Positions 17,889-27,068 of a DNA stretch of 35,688 bases are shown here, one piece after another. A program made the translations under genes and the position numbers. Positions within the stretch are counted from its first letter, which is position 1; each line of letters starts with the position of its first letter. This DNA is from Xanthobacteraceae bacterium (GTDB taxonomy: Bacteria > Pseudomonadota > Alphaproteobacteria > Rhizobiales > Xanthobacteraceae), in NCBI GenBank assembly GCA_028282095.1, contig JANQIP010000138.1, positions 1-35,688 on the forward strand. The letters are read 5' to 3'. The notes under the pieces were generated by a model. The model was not told the DNA's origin. It saw nothing but the letters and a program-made list of their open reading frames with translations, and did not search any database.

Positions 17889-18761
17889 ATGCCGTCTGAG
17901 CCGCCAGTGGCGAAAAGCGGCCTGATGGCGGGCAAGCGCGGCCTCGTTATGGGCGTCGCGAACGATCATTCGATCGCCTGGGGCATCGCCAAATCCTTGG
18001 CCGGGCAAGGGGCGGAGCTCGCCTTCACCTACCAGGGCGAGGCGCTCGGCAAGCGGGTGAAGCCGCTTGCCGAATCGGTCGGATCGGACATGGTGCTCCC
18101 GTGCGACGTCGAGGATCTCGCCTCCGTGGACAAGGTGTTCGATGCGCTCGGCGGGGGCTGGGGCGAGCTCGACTTCCTTGTCCATGCGATCGCCTTTTCC
18201 GACAAGACCGAGCTGAAGGGACGTTACGCCGACACGACGCGCGACAATTTCGTGCGCACCATGGTGATCTCGTGCTTCTCCTTCACTGAGGTCGCCCGGC
18301 GCGCTGCCGCCCTGATGGGGCATGGCGGCGCCATGTTGACGCTCACTTACGGCGGCTCCACTCGCGTGATGCCGAATTACAATGTGATGGGTGTCGCCAA
18401 GGCCGCGCTCGAGGCCTCGGTGCGCTATCTCGCCGCCGATTTCGGCCCGCAGGCGATTCGCGTGAACGCGATTTCCGCGGGGCCCGTGCGCACCCTCGCC
18501 GGCGCCGGCATTACCGACGCGCGGCTGATGTTCAATTATCAGCAGCGCCACGCGCCATTGCGGCGCACGGTCAGCATCGAGGAAGTCGGCGGAGCGGCGC
18601 TCTACCTGCTATCCGATCTGTCGACGGGCGTGACCGGCGACGTGCATTTCGTCGATTCCGGTTACAATGTGATTTCTATGCCACATCCGGCGGCGCTCAA
18701 GACCGTCGATGAGGCCGAGACCGCCGCCGAGGCGCGCGCCGTCAAGGACGCCGCGCAATAG
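17889..18761 (+). CDS. fabI: Enoyl-ACP reductase (NADH) FabI
   Basis: FabI reduces trans-2-enoyl-ACP in the last step of each elongation cycle and is the target of triclosan-type inhibitors. GVANDHSIAWGIAKSLA is the atypical short-chain dehydrogenase cofactor motif. The catalytic tyrosine and lysine appear in PNYNVMGVAKAALEA, preceded by LTYGGS with the other conserved tyrosine. VNAISAGPVRTLAGAGI follows. The 290-residue form from ATG 17889 matches the family best. ATG 17823 has a better ribosome-binding site (GGGAG at 17807) but adds 22 residues without resemblance, so the start is open. It follows fabB after about 270 bp and may have its own promoter. Confidence 0.95.
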   Translation: MPSEPPVAKSGLMAGKRGLVMGVANDHSIAWGIAKSLAGQGAELAFTYQGEALGKRVKPLAESVGSDMVLPCDVEDLASVDKVFDALGGGWGELDFLVHAIAFSDKTELKGRYADTTRDNFVRTMVISCFSFTEVARRAAALMGHGGAMLTLTYGGSTRVMPNYNVMGVAKAALEASVRYLAADFGPQAIRVNAISAGPVRTLAGAGITDARLMFNYQQRHAPLRRTVSIEEVGGAALYLLSDLSTGVTGDVHFVDSGYNVISMPHPAALKTVDEAETAAEARAVKDAAQ

Positions 18762-18867
18762 TCTCGGGCGCTTTTCAGCTTTTTCGACGCCCTTGGCGGG
18801 CCGCCGCTCCGGCGGTACGATTGCACGGTCGGGTCGGAAGAGGTTTCCAGCGAAATTTTTGCCGCCT

Positions 18868-19905
18868 ATGGCGAGGGATGCCTTTAGCTCAATCGGGGGA
18901 GCCTGTCCGTTGTTGAATCCGGATAGGGCGCAGGCTGTGCCCGGCTTGGTCTGGGCCTTTCGAATTCATGCCGACGGCGCCGCCGAAGAGCTCAATGTCG
19001 ACGAACCGCTGGATGATCGCCATGACGGGTGGTTGTGGCTGCATTTCAACCTTGCCGATGCGCGCACCGATGCGTTCCTGAGATCCTTGCCCGAACTGCC
19101 GCCGGCGGCCATCGACGCGCTGCTCGGAAAGGAAAGCCATCAGCGGCTGCATGCCGCGGACGCCTGCGTCTATGGCGTCATTGCCGATCTTTCCCGGGCG
19201 CTCGAAGGCGTCCGCGAGCAGGTCGGCCTCCTGCATTTCGTCATGACCGAGCGATACCTGATCAGCGGCCGCCGTCAGGCTCTCAACGCGGTCCAGGCGA
19301 CGCGACAGAAGCTCAAGAGCGGCCATCGTCTGGGCTCGGTCGCGGCGCTGCTGGAGCTCATTGTCGAGCATATTGCCGAGGCCATCGATGACCTGACGGC
19401 CGATTTCGGTATTCGGATGGACGAGATCGAGGAGGATATCCTCGACAGCGGAACCCGCGACGAGCGCCAGACGCTCGGCGAGTTTCGCCGGACCACGGTC
19501 CGGCTGCATCGGCAAATCGCCGGGCTGAACGCGCTGTTCCATCGCCTCGAGCAGCGCGGACCGGGTGAGTTGAAGCCCGCTTTGCGGCTCGAAGCCGGCC
19601 GCCTGTCGCAGCGGTTGGAGGGTCTCGATCGCGAGGTCGGGGCGCTGCACGACCGTGCCCGCGTCCTGCAGGAGGAAATCTCCAACCTGCTCGCCGAAGA
19701 AACCAATCGGCACCTGCGCGCGCTGACCATGGTCACCATCCTGTTCCTCCCGCCTACGCTGATCGCCGGGTTCTTCGGGATGAACCTGGAGGGGCTGCCC
19801 TTTGCGAGCAGCGAAGTCGGGTTCTGGGGTGGCGTCATCGCGGGACTCATCGCCTCGACCGCGGTCTATGGGCTGTTGCGTTGGTTCGGCATCAACAGCC
19901 GCTGA
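18868..19905 (+). CDS. CorA/ZntB-family metal ion transporter
   Basis: CorA-family proteins are pentameric membrane channels for Mg2+, and ZntB members move Zn2+. The cytoplasmic N-terminal domain holds DGWLWLHFNLADA near 45-60 and a long helical stalk (about 150-280). Two C-terminal membrane helices are visible, the first ending in the gating motif GFFGMN, then a short loop (LEGLPF) and GVIAGLIASTAVYGLL. The residues after GMN and the WLHFNL segment resemble the ZntB side of the family, but the metal is not decided. I chose ATG 18868; a TTG near 18910 behind GGGGGA is another possibility. The frame continues upstream into fabI's 3' end, which is not coding for this gene. It converges on ruvB. 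Confidence 0.9.
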   Translation: MARDAFSSIGGACPLLNPDRAQAVPGLVWAFRIHADGAAEELNVDEPLDDRHDGWLWLHFNLADARTDAFLRSLPELPPAAIDALLGKESHQRLHAADACVYGVIADLSRALEGVREQVGLLHFVMTERYLISGRRQALNAVQATRQKLKSGHRLGSVAALLELIVEHIAEAIDDLTADFGIRMDEIEEDILDSGTRDERQTLGEFRRTTVRLHRQIAGLNALFHRLEQRGPGELKPALRLEAGRLSQRLEGLDREVGALHDRARVLQEEISNLLAEETNRHLRALTMVTILFLPPTLIAGFFGMNLEGLPFASSEVGFWGGVIAGLIASTAVYGLLRWFGINSR

Positions 19906-19916
19906 AGGTGCTATGT

Positions 19917-19948
19917 GCCACCTTCTCCCCGCACGCGGGGAGAAGGAA
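19917..19948. repeat. Remnant of the CTCTCCCCGC-type repeat
   Basis: CCTTCTCCCCGC and GCGGGGAGAAGG pair around AC. It is the terminal hairpin of the family seen at 12689-12831, sitting between the convergent corA-like gene and ruvB. Confidence 0.7.
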
Positions 19949-19994
19949 ACATGCACGCCATGGGTTTGGCCGGCATAAGGACAGCGGCAATCTT

Positions 19995-20036
19995 GGCGGT
20001 GGGTTGCGCGCCTTCGAGGCCAACCCACCCTACAAG
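19995..20036. repeat. Short GTGGGTTG-type repeat
   Basis: GTGGGTTG and CAACCCAC pair around CGCGCCTTCGAGGC, ending in CCCTACAAG as in the unit at 28130-28234. It also lies in the corA-ruvB convergent gap and could act as a terminator for either gene. Confidence 0.65.
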
Positions 20037-20060
20037 CCCGCATCGAAAAAGCGAACGACA

Positions 20061-21104
20061 TCAAGCCTCATCGCGGCCGAACAGGCCGAATTGGGCGGGA
20101 TCGCGATGCGGCTCGGCAAGGCCGAGATGGCGGAAGGCATGCGCCGTGAGCAGGCGTCCGCGCGGGGTGCGCTGGATCAGGCCCTGCTGGATCAGGAACG
20201 GCTCGATGATCTCCTCGATGGCGTCGCGCGGCTCGGACAGCGCCGCCGCGATGGTCTCGACCCCGACCGGCCCGCCGCCATAGTTCAGCGCGATGGTCGT
20301 AAGATAACGCCGGTCCATGGCGTCGAGGCCGCTGGCATCGACTTCGAGCGCGCGCAGCGCGCGGTCGGCAATTGCCCGATCGATCGCGTCGGCGCCCGCG
20401 ACATGGGCGAAGTCGCGCACACGCCGCAGCAGGCGACCGGCGATGCGCGGCGTGCCGCGCGCGCGCCGCGCGATCTCGTTGGCGCCGTCCGCGGTCATGC
20501 CGATCTGCAGCACGCGCGCGCCGCGGCTGACGATCTCCTCGAGCTCCGCCTCGTTATAGAAATTGAGCCGCACCGGAATGCCGAACCGGTCGCGCAGCGG
20601 ATTGGTGAGCAGTCCCGCGCGCGTCGTCGCCCCGACCAGCGTGAACCGCACGAGGTCGATCTTCACCGAGCGCGCCGCCGGACCCTCCCCAATGATGAGG
20701 TCGAGCTGAAAATCCTCCATCGACGGATAAAGGATTTCTTCCACCGCCGGATTGAGCCGGTGGATTTCGTCGATGAACAATACGTCGCGCTCTTCGAGAT
20801 TGGTGAGCAGAGCGGCAAGATCGCCGGCCTTGGCGATCACCGGGCCGGACGTTGCGCGGAAGTTCACGCCGAGCTCGCGCGCGACGATCTGGGCGAGCGT
20901 TGTCTTGCCGAGCCCCGGAGGGCCGACGAACAGCACGTGGTCGAGCGCTTCCTTGCGCGCACGCGCCGCTTCGATGAACACGCCGAGATTGGCACGCGCC
21001 TGCGCCTGGCCGATGAACTCGCCGAGTTTCTGCGGGCGCAGCGAGACGTCCGCCGTATCCTCCTCACGGCGTTCGGCGCTGACCAGACGGCGCGGCGCGG
21101 TCAT
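20061..21104 (-). CDS. ruvB: Holliday junction branch-migration helicase RuvB
   Basis: RuvB is the hexameric AAA+ motor that drives branch migration of Holliday junctions with RuvA. Walker A is GPPGLGKTT near residues 60-68, Walker B is LFIDEIHRL near 110, and sensor 1 and the arginine finger region are in [19 protein letters not shown]. The C-terminal winged helix contains [16 protein letters not shown] and the family tail [14 protein letters not shown]. Its 347 residues are full-length. It starts 13 nt after ruvA, the last gene of the ruvC-ruvA-ruvB operon. Confidence 0.98.
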   Translation of the reverse strand: MTAPRRLVSAERREEDTADVSLRPQKLGEFIGQAQARANLGVFIEAARARKEALDHVLFVGPPGLGKTTLAQIVARELGVNFRATSGPVIAKAGDLAALLTNLEERDVLFIDEIHRLNPAVEEILYPSMEDFQLDLIIGEGPAARSVKIDLVRFTLVGATTRAGLLTNPLRDRFGIPVRLNFYNEAELEEIVSRGARVLQIGMTADGANEIARRARGTPRIAGRLLRRVRDFAHVAGADAIDRAIADRALRALEVDASGLDAMDRRYLTTIALNYGGGPVGVETIAAALSEPRDAIEEIIEPFLIQQGLIQRTPRGRLLTAHAFRHLGLAEPHRDPAQFGLFGRDEA

Positions 21105-21117
21105 GGCGCATCACCAT

Positions 21118-21735
21118 TCACTTCGCAAGCTCCTTCAACCCGAGCCGGATCAGCGTGGCGACGTCGACGGCCTCACCGGCCGTGCGCGCCGCGGCGGCGA
21201 TGGCGGCGGCCGCCTGCGGCTCGCCATAGCCGAGATTGACCAGCGCCGACACCGCGTCGGCGACCGGCTGCGGCGCGCGTTTTTCGTCGAGCGCATCGGC
21301 CAGGCGCACGACGGCAGGATCGACCGCCGTGAAGGCCGGCGCCTTGTCCTTGAGTTCGGTGACGATGCGCTCGGCCACCTTCGGCCCGACGCCGGGCGCG
21401 CGCGCCACCAGGCTCTTGTCGCGCATCGCGACTGCGGAAGAAAGGTCGGCGGGCTTGAGCGTTCCCAGCACCGACAGCGCGACCCGCGCGCCGACGCCCT
21501 GCACCGTCTGCAACAGACGGAACCACTCGCGCTCGGCGTCGGAGAGAAAGCCGAACAGCCGGATCTGGTCTTCGCGCATATGCGTCTCGATCGAGAGCGT
21601 CGTCGGCTCGCCCACGGCCGGCAAGGCCTGCAAGGTGCGCGTCGAACAATGCACGACATAGCCGACGCCACCGACATCGACGATGACGAAGTCCTCTCCA
21701 TGAGAATCGATGACGCCCTTGAGCTTGCCGATCAT
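21118..21735 (-). CDS. ruvA: Holliday junction-binding protein RuvA
   Basis: RuvA tetramers hold the open Holliday junction and load RuvB. The OB-fold domain begins [11 protein letters not shown] and contains [13 protein letters not shown]. The helix-hairpin-helix domain reads [16 protein letters not shown] (near 70-85) and [17 protein letters not shown] (near 105-121). A C-terminal three-helix domain that regulates RuvB is present ([16 protein letters not shown]). The length, 205 residues, is normal. It lies 21 nt after ruvC and 13 nt before ruvB. Confidence 0.97.
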   Translation of the reverse strand: MIGKLKGVIDSHGEDFVIVDVGGVGYVVHCSTRTLQALPAVGEPTTLSIETHMREDQIRLFGFLSDAEREWFRLLQTVQGVGARVALSVLGTLKPADLSSAVAMRDKSLVARAPGVGPKVAERIVTELKDKAPAFTAVDPAVVRLADALDEKRAPQPVADAVSALVNLGYGEPQAAAAIAAAARTAGEAVDVATLIRLGLKELAK

Positions 21736-21756
21736 GGCACGCCAACTCCAACGATA

Positions 21757-22272
21757 TCAGAGCCCAAGACGCGCACCAACCGTCACCACGGCGCTGCTGC
21801 GATGATGGGCATGGCAAATCGCGATGGCGAGCGCGTCGGCGGCATCCTCCGATTGCGGATCGGCCTTGGGCAGCAGCATGCCGACCATCATGCGGATCTG
21901 CGCCTTCTCGCAATGGCCGGCCCCGACAATGGTCTTCTTTACGAGATTCGGCGCATATTCTGCGACCCGCAAGCCGGCCTGTGCCGGCACCAGCAGCGCG
22001 ATCCCGCGCGCCTGGCCGAGCTTGAGGGTCGCCGCCGCGTCCTTGTTGACGAAGGTCGCCTCGACCGCCGATTCGGCCGGATCGTGTTGATCGACGACGC
22101 GGCTCAACCCGGCATGAATGGCAAGCAGGCGCTCGGCAATCGCCGCGCTTTCATCGGTTGCGACCGAACCGCAAGCAACAAAGATCAACCGGCTGGCGTC
22201 AACATCGATCACGCCCCAGCCGGTGCGCCGGAGGCCCGGATCGATGCCGAGAATGCGAATCGGGAGCGTCAT
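21757..22272 (-). CDS. ruvC: Holliday junction resolvase RuvC
   Basis: RuvC is the dimeric endonuclease that cuts Holliday junctions. The metal-binding carboxylates are visible in [14 protein letters not shown] (Asp11), AVEATFVN (Glu) and the pair [16 protein letters not shown] near the C-terminus. [17 protein letters not shown] sequence ([10 protein letters not shown]) lies between them. ATG 22272 ([13 protein letters not shown]) gives 171 residues, the usual length; the upstream 29 codons are not family-like. It is the first gene of the operon and diverges from the EAL-CBS-GGDEF gene. Confidence 0.97.
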   Translation of the reverse strand: MTLPIRILGIDPGLRRTGWGVIDVDASRLIFVACGSVATDESAAIAERLLAIHAGLSRVVDQHDPAESAVEATFVNKDAAATLKLGQARGIALLVPAQAGLRVAEYAPNLVKKTIVGAGHCEKAQIRMMVGMLLPKADPQSEDAADALAIAICHAHHRSSAVVTVGARLGL

Positions 22273-22534
22273 GCCCCTTAGCTCATAACGCGCGACGGGC
22301 TGCGCGGCCAGTCGTCTCGTCTTCCCGGTGAGATGTCCGGCCGCTTGACGAGGTTTCACAACGCGTCGGTCGGGGCCGCGTGCCGGCGCAGTCCTCTCGC
22401 AACAGGATCGCTCGATCCGTGGTCAGGCCTTTTCGCCTGTTCGACTTGGGCCGACTTCACCATCCCAGAGTAACTGAAAATAAACGAACCCGATCGGTTT
22501 CATTAAACTGTCACAAGGCATTATCCTACCGTGA

Positions 22535-24400
22535 ATGAGGATGCGCGAGGTTTCGATCCAACAAAATCGGGTCAGCGGCACTTTACTCATGCACGCACCA
22601 GCCTCAGGTCCAGCGACTACGTCACCGTCCGCCATTCCTCGTATTGCCCGTGATCACATCGTCTCCCTTGCCAAGCTCGTGGTGGACTATGCGCTGCAGC
22701 CCATCATTGAGATCAATACCGGCTATGTGTACGGCTACGAAGCGCTGATGCGCGGCTATGAGCGCCTTAACCTTCAATCCCCGATCGAATTGTTGGATCT
22801 TGCCAACGAAGCCGGGGTGCTGGTTTCGCTCGAGCAGATGCTTCATGCGCGCGCGATTGCGAAATTCGCCGGGCTGCCCGAGATCGAGGGCAAGAAGCTC
22901 TTCCTCAATATCGACGGCCGCACCTTGCATTCCGGTCAGCAGATGCTCGAAGCGGCGGCCAAGGCATTGGAGCGTCAACGCGTGCCCGCGTCGGCGGTCT
23001 GTTTCGAGCTGTCCGAACGCACCGACAATGATTCCACGCCCGGCTTCGGTGCGATGGTCGCCGCGTTGCGCACCATGGGCGGGCGGATCGCGATTGACGA
23101 TTTCGGCCTCGGCTTTTCCGAGCTGAAACTGCTGTGCGACTACGGCATCGATTACGTCAAGTTCGACGGGCATTTCGTCAGCGGCATCGCCGAAAGCCAG
23201 CGCAAGCGGCTGTTCGTGACCACCATCACCAGTCTTGCCCACGTCCTCGGCGTCCGCGTGATCGCGGAAGGGGTCGAGACCGAGGCCGAATACATCGCCT
23301 GCCGGGAGGCGGGGTGCGATCTCGTGCAAGGATATTTCATCGCGCGCCCGAGCTGCGAACTGTCCGCATTGTTGCCAAGCTACTCCCATGTCGTGACCGC
23401 GCGCGCCAAGCATCGGCGCGACCGCAAGACGGACGAGTTGCTGATCCGCGGCCAGTTGGCGCCGCTGCCGACGATCTACGAGGAAACCCAGCTTCCGGCG
23501 GTGTTCGAGCTGTTCCAGCACGCGCCTCATGAGAGCTTCTTTCCCGTGGTCGATTGCACCGGCGAGCCGCAAGGCATCATCCACGAGCGCGAGCTCAAGC
23601 ATTACATCTACCAGCCTTATGGGCGCGACCTGCTGCAGAACCCGATCTATCAGCGCAGGGTATCGTCCTTCGTCACGCCGTGCCCGATCGTGGATATCAA
23701 CACCGATGCCGGGCGAATCCTCGAAGTGTTCGCCAATGCCCGTTGCAGCGACGGTGTGATCGTGACCGAGAACTTGTGCTATGTCGGCGTTTTGTCCGCG
23801 TCCGCGCTGCTCACGGTGATCAACGACAAGCAGCTCCAGCAGGCGCAGGACCAAAATCCGCTCACCGAACTGCCCGGCAACCTGTCGATCACCGATTTCG
23901 TCGCTGTGGCCGCGCTCGACGGCGATGTCGATCGCCAGTTCTGCTACTTCGATTTCGACAGTTTCAAGCCGTTCAACGATCGCTACGGTTTTCCGCACGG
24001 CGACCGCGCGATTTCGCTGTTCGCCACCTTGATGCGCCGTTATCTCGCCGGACCCGACAGTTTTCTCGGCCATGTCGGGGGCGATGATTTCTTCGCCGGG
24101 TTCCGCATCTGCGGCGGCGGCGGATTGCGTGCAACGCTCCGCCAATTGCTGGATGAGTTTTCCCGCGAGGCGCGCAAGCTCTACAGTCCGGAGGATCAGC
24201 ACCGGGGCTGCGTCACCGGGATCGATCGCGACGGCCGCGACCGGTGCTTCGATCTCCTGCGCTGCAGCGTTGCGGTCATGGAGTTGCCCGTCGGCGTGGT
24301 GACGAGCGACCTCGACAAGATCCACGCGGCCATGGCGCATGCCAAGTCGGAAGCCAAACGTGCCGCCAGCGGCATGGCCTGGCGCCCATTCGCGGGCTGA
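22535..24400 (+). CDS. EAL-CBS-GGDEF cyclic-di-GMP protein
   Basis: The domain order is reversed from the usual: an EAL phosphodiesterase domain (about 45-280), a paired CBS region (about 310-435) and a GGDEF domain (about 440-600). The EAL residues look complete: EALMRG at 69, LFLNIDGR, CFELSER, IDDFGLGFS, VKFDG, AEGVETEAE and QGYFIA. The cyclase motif is GGDDF (515-519), and no RxxD inhibitory site precedes it. NPLTELPGN at 441 matches the start of the GGDEF domain in this architecture. The protein is soluble by appearance and probably degrades c-di-GMP, with CBS or GGDEF binding nucleotides to control it. GGDDF may still be partly active. ATG 22535 or ATG 22589 may be the start. It splits yebC from ruvCAB. 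Confidence 0.92.
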   Translation: MRMREVSIQQNRVSGTLLMHAPASGPATTSPSAIPRIARDHIVSLAKLVVDYALQPIIEINTGYVYGYEALMRGYERLNLQSPIELLDLANEAGVLVSLEQMLHARAIAKFAGLPEIEGKKLFLNIDGRTLHSGQQMLEAAAKALERQRVPASAVCFELSERTDNDSTPGFGAMVAALRTMGGRIAIDDFGLGFSELKLLCDYGIDYVKFDGHFVSGIAESQRKRLFVTTITSLAHVLGVRVIAEGVETEAEYIACREAGCDLVQGYFIARPSCELSALLPSYSHVVTARAKHRRDRKTDELLIRGQLAPLPTIYEETQLPAVFELFQHAPHESFFPVVDCTGEPQGIIHERELKHYIYQPYGRDLLQNPIYQRRVSSFVTPCPIVDINTDAGRILEVFANARCSDGVIVTENLCYVGVLSASALLTVINDKQLQQAQDQNPLTELPGNLSITDFVAVAALDGDVDRQFCYFDFDSFKPFNDRYGFPHGDRAISLFATLMRRYLAGPDSFLGHVGGDDFFAGFRICGGGGLRATLRQLLDEFSREARKLYSPEDQHRGCVTGIDRDGRDRCFDLLRCSVAVMELPVGVVTSDLDKIHAAMAHAKSEAKRAASGMAWRPFAG

Positions 24401-24413
24401 GTTGTTGTCAGTT

Positions 24414-25025
24414 TCAGGTGGCCGATTCCACGCGGCGCGGTAACTGCTCTTCACCGCCCCAGGGATAGATGCGCGGGATCACGTAGTTCAGCAGTGACGC
24501 CACGGCGACGGCAAGCACGGTCGCCACGGCGAACTGCGTCCAGTCATTCGGTCGCAACGCGCCGAGCGAGACGATGACGACCAGGATCGGGATGTCGAGG
24601 AAATGGGTGAACGAAGCGAGCTGCTCGCTGCGGGCACGTGCGAGCTCAGGCGTCATGTGCCCGCTTGCAAGCGCCAGCCGCGTCAGGCGCCGCAGCCGCA
24701 TGAAATAAAGGCGCGTGATCGTGTTCCCCTCGATGAACTCGAAGGCGAAGAGCAGAACCATGCCCGCAAGCCACGGAACAGTGAGAAAACTCCATCCGTC
24801 GTAATAGGCGACGATCATCCAGGTGCCGCTTGCGAGCAGAAGCAATGCGCCGGGAACCACCAGCCCGTCATAGAACACGGCGATCAGGATCACGGCCTGC
24901 GCAAAAAGCTTGAGATCGCGCACCTGCCTTGAGCGCATGTCGCAGACGAATACGCCGATAAGGCCGGCCGACATCAGCATTAGGCCGAGGAAATGGACAA
25001 AGCGCAGGAGCAGATAGGTATCCAT
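24414..25025 (-). CDS. DUF2269-like integral membrane protein
   Basis: A 203-residue inner-membrane protein with four to five hydrophobic segments: LLLRFVHFLGLMLMSAGLIG near residue 5, AQAVILIAVFYDGLVVPGAL near 43, SFLTVPWLAGMVLLFAFEF near 79, then DIPILVVIVSLGAL and QFAVATVLAVAVASLLNYVI near the end. The N-terminal pattern and conserved histidine resemble DUF2269 (predicted membrane proteins of unknown function); that match is from memory. It lies downstream of yebC on the same strand, separated by a palindromic element, and converges on the EAL-CBS-GGDEF gene with only 13 bp between stop codons. No function can be given. Confidence 0.72.
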   Translation of the reverse strand: MDTYLLLRFVHFLGLMLMSAGLIGVFVCDMRSRQVRDLKLFAQAVILIAVFYDGLVVPGALLLLASGTWMIVAYYDGWSFLTVPWLAGMVLLFAFEFIEGNTITRLYFMRLRRLTRLALASGHMTPELARARSEQLASFTHFLDIPILVVIVSLGALRPNDWTQFAVATVLAVAVASLLNYVIPRIYPWGGEEQLPRRVESAT

Positions 25026-25043
25026 CCGGGCCTCTCAATGCTT

Positions 25044-25146
25044 GAGCATGATCCCGAAAAGTTGGCAGACTTTTCCGACAAGATCATGCGATCACACAAA
25101 GAGAAACTGAGCGCGATCGATTCAATCCGAATGGATCGCACCCTAG
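25044..25146 (+). repeat. Complete palindromic element (A-C)
   Basis: GAGCATGATCCCGAAAAG..., the linker with CACAAAGAGAAACTG, and a C hairpin GAGCGCGATCGATTCAATCC... with a mutated right arm. Read from the CAT, one frame gives HDPEKLADFSDKIMR and stays open across the unit. It lies between yebC and the membrane protein gene. Confidence 0.88.
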
Positions 25147-25178
25147 AAGGTGCAGTGTCACCAAACCGGTTCGGCCTC

Positions 25179-25925
25179 TCAGGCTCCGAGCTTGGCCATC
25201 AGCGCGTCGGAGACCTCGAAATTGGCGTAGACGTGCTGCACGTCGTCGTGGTCGTTGAGCGTCTCGATCAGCTTGAGCAGCCGCTCGCCGTCTTCGTCGC
25301 CGACCGAGACCGTATTCTGCGGGCGCCAGACCAGCGCCGCCTTGCGCGGCTCGCCAAAACTCTCCTCAAGGCTCTTGGCCACGTCGCGGAACGCCTCCTG
25401 CGCGGCATAGACTTCGTGCCCGGTCTCGCCGGAGACGACGTCGTCGGCGCCTGCTTCGATCGCGGCTTCCAGCATGGCGTCGGGCGAGGCAGTGCCTTGG
25501 TCGAACTCGATCACGCCGACGCGGTCGAACATGAAGGATACCGCGCCCGTCTCGGCAAGATTGCCGCCGCTCTTGGTGAAATAGGAGCGCACATCGGAGG
25601 CGGTGCGATTGCGGTTGTCGGTCAAGGCCTCGATGATGATGGCAACGCCGCCCGGCCCATACCCTTCGTAGCGGATCTCGTCATAGGCCTCGGCGTCGCC
25701 CCCCAGCGCCTTCTTGATGGCGCGGTCGATATTGTCCTTCGGCATGTTCTCGGCGCGCGCGGCGATGATGGCCGCGCGCAGCCGCGGGTTCATTCCGGGG
25801 TCGGGCAGGCCGAGCTTGGCCGAAACCGTGATCTCGCGCGCGAGCTTGCCGAACAGCTTGGAGCGCACCGCGTCCTGGCGGCCCTTGCGGTGCATGATGT
25901 TCTTGAACTGCGAATGTCCGGCCAT
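25179..25925 (-). CDS. yebC: YebC/PmpR family protein
   Basis: A 248-residue cytoplasmic protein of the widely conserved YebC family, described as a DNA-binding regulator in some bacteria, while its mitochondrial relative TACO1 acts in translation. The signature start [19 protein letters not shown] is present (usually MAGHSKWxNI), followed by [20 protein letters not shown] and [20 protein letters not shown]. Full length. In many proteobacteria yebC is immediately upstream of ruvC; here a membrane protein and the EAL-CBS-GGDEF gene come between. Confidence 0.96.
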   Translation of the reverse strand: MAGHSQFKNIMHRKGRQDAVRSKLFGKLAREITVSAKLGLPDPGMNPRLRAAIIAARAENMPKDNIDRAIKKALGGDAEAYDEIRYEGYGPGGVAIIIEALTDNRNRTASDVRSYFTKSGGNLAETGAVSFMFDRVGVIEFDQGTASPDAMLEAAIEAGADDVVSGETGHEVYAAQEAFRDVAKSLEESFGEPRKAALVWRPQNTVSVGDEDGERLLKLIETLNDHDDVQHVYANFEVSDALMAKLGA

Positions 25926-26002
25926 GGCTGATCCTGGCGGCAGGGCGTGCCGTGTCAGGACCGGCGCGCCGCAACCCCGCGATCTCGTTGATGCCTCTCA
26001 AG

Positions 26003-26103
26003 CATGATCCCGAAAAACTGCAGACTTTCCGGATCAGATCATGCGACAAACAAATGGAAACAGAGCGCGATTGATTCGAACTGAAGCACTCGCGCTCTGT
26101 GTT
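26003..26103 (+). repeat. Complete palindromic element (A-C)
   Basis: GCATGATCCCGAAAAACTGC..., GATCATGC, a shortened linker and the C hairpin GAGCGCGATTG...CGCGCTC. It sits between ymdB-like and yebC genes, in the opposite orientation to transcription of both. Confidence 0.88.
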
Positions 26104-26167
26104 AGTTTATAGGGAGCCGCGCCGGCAAAATCCAGCGAGCTCAATGGGCTGGGCTTGTTAGGGACGC

Positions 26168-26989
26168 TCAGCTCCAGAAGGCCGGGGTAGCAGGCTCCAA
26201 AAGGCCGCCGAGCCGCACCGCGCCGACATGCTTTGCAAGCCCGGTGGCATCGTCGGTCTCGACCGCAAGGGCGCACAGCGTCGCCGGGCCCGCGGCCGGC
26301 TCCAGGCGGGCGCCAGGAATGCGCCGCAGGAAGCGGCTGACCGGCTCATCCTTGGCCATGCCGATCACCGAGTCGTAGTCGCCGGTCATGCCCACATCGG
26401 TGATGAAGGCGGTGCCGTTCGGAAGGATCTGATGGTCGGCGGTCGGCACATGCGTATGGGTGCCGACGACGAGGCTCGCTTTGCCGTCGACGAAATGGGC
26501 CATCGCCTGCTTCTCGCTCGTGGCCTCGCAATGGATGTCGACGATGATCGCATCGGCGCCGCTGCCGAGCGGGCAGGCGGCGATTTCGCCCTCGACCGCG
26601 GCGAACGGATCGTCGAGCGGGTCCATGAAGATGCGGCCCATCAGGTTGACGACGAGCACGCGGGCGCCGTTCCTTGCTTCGATCAGGGCCGCGCCGCGGC
26701 CCGGCGTGCCGCCGGGATAGTTGAGCGGGCGCACCAGCTTGGGCATGCGCTCGATGAACACCAGCGCCTCGCGCTGGTCCCAGGCATGGTTGCCGAGCGT
26801 GATGGCGTCGCCCCCGGCGCCGATCAGCTCCTGGCAGATCGACTCGGTGATGCCGAAGCCGCCCGCTGCGTTCTCGGCATTGATGGCGACGAAATCGAGC
26901 TTCCAGTCCGCGATCAGCCCAGGCAGGCGCTCCAGCACGATCGTCCGGCCGCTCCGCCCCACAATGTCACCGACGAAAAGAATGCGCAT
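26168..26989 (-). CDS. YmdB-family metallophosphoesterase
   Basis: A 273-residue calcineurin-like phosphoesterase of the family that includes Bacillus YmdB, a 2',3'-cyclic nucleotide phosphodiesterase with wide effects on gene expression. Metal-site motifs are in order: FVGDIVGRSG (residues 5-14), NAENAAGG near 38, TLGNHAWDQ near 64, DIHCEATSEK near 148 and VGTHTHVPTADH near 173. These match the family very closely. ATG 26989 (MRILFVGD) is chosen over the 19-codon longer frame. It follows 5-FCL after 80 bp and precedes yebC. The cellular substrate in alphaproteobacteria is not known to me. Confidence 0.93.
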   Translation of the reverse strand: MRILFVGDIVGRSGRTIVLERLPGLIADWKLDFVAINAENAAGGFGITESICQELIGAGGDAITLGNHAWDQREALVFIERMPKLVRPLNYPGGTPGRGAALIEARNGARVLVVNLMGRIFMDPLDDPFAAVEGEIAACPLGSGADAIIVDIHCEATSEKQAMAHFVDGKASLVVGTHTHVPTADHQILPNGTAFITDVGMTGDYDSVIGMAKDEPVSRFLRRIPGARLEPAAGPATLCALAVETDDATGLAKHVGAVRLGGLLEPATPAFWS

Positions 26990-27068
26990 TCTGATTGGTT
27001 TCCGAAGGCGTAATGACGATTCGCTCCCCCGGTTGAGGGGAGGCAAGGGTCACGCGGGATTGTCGGGA

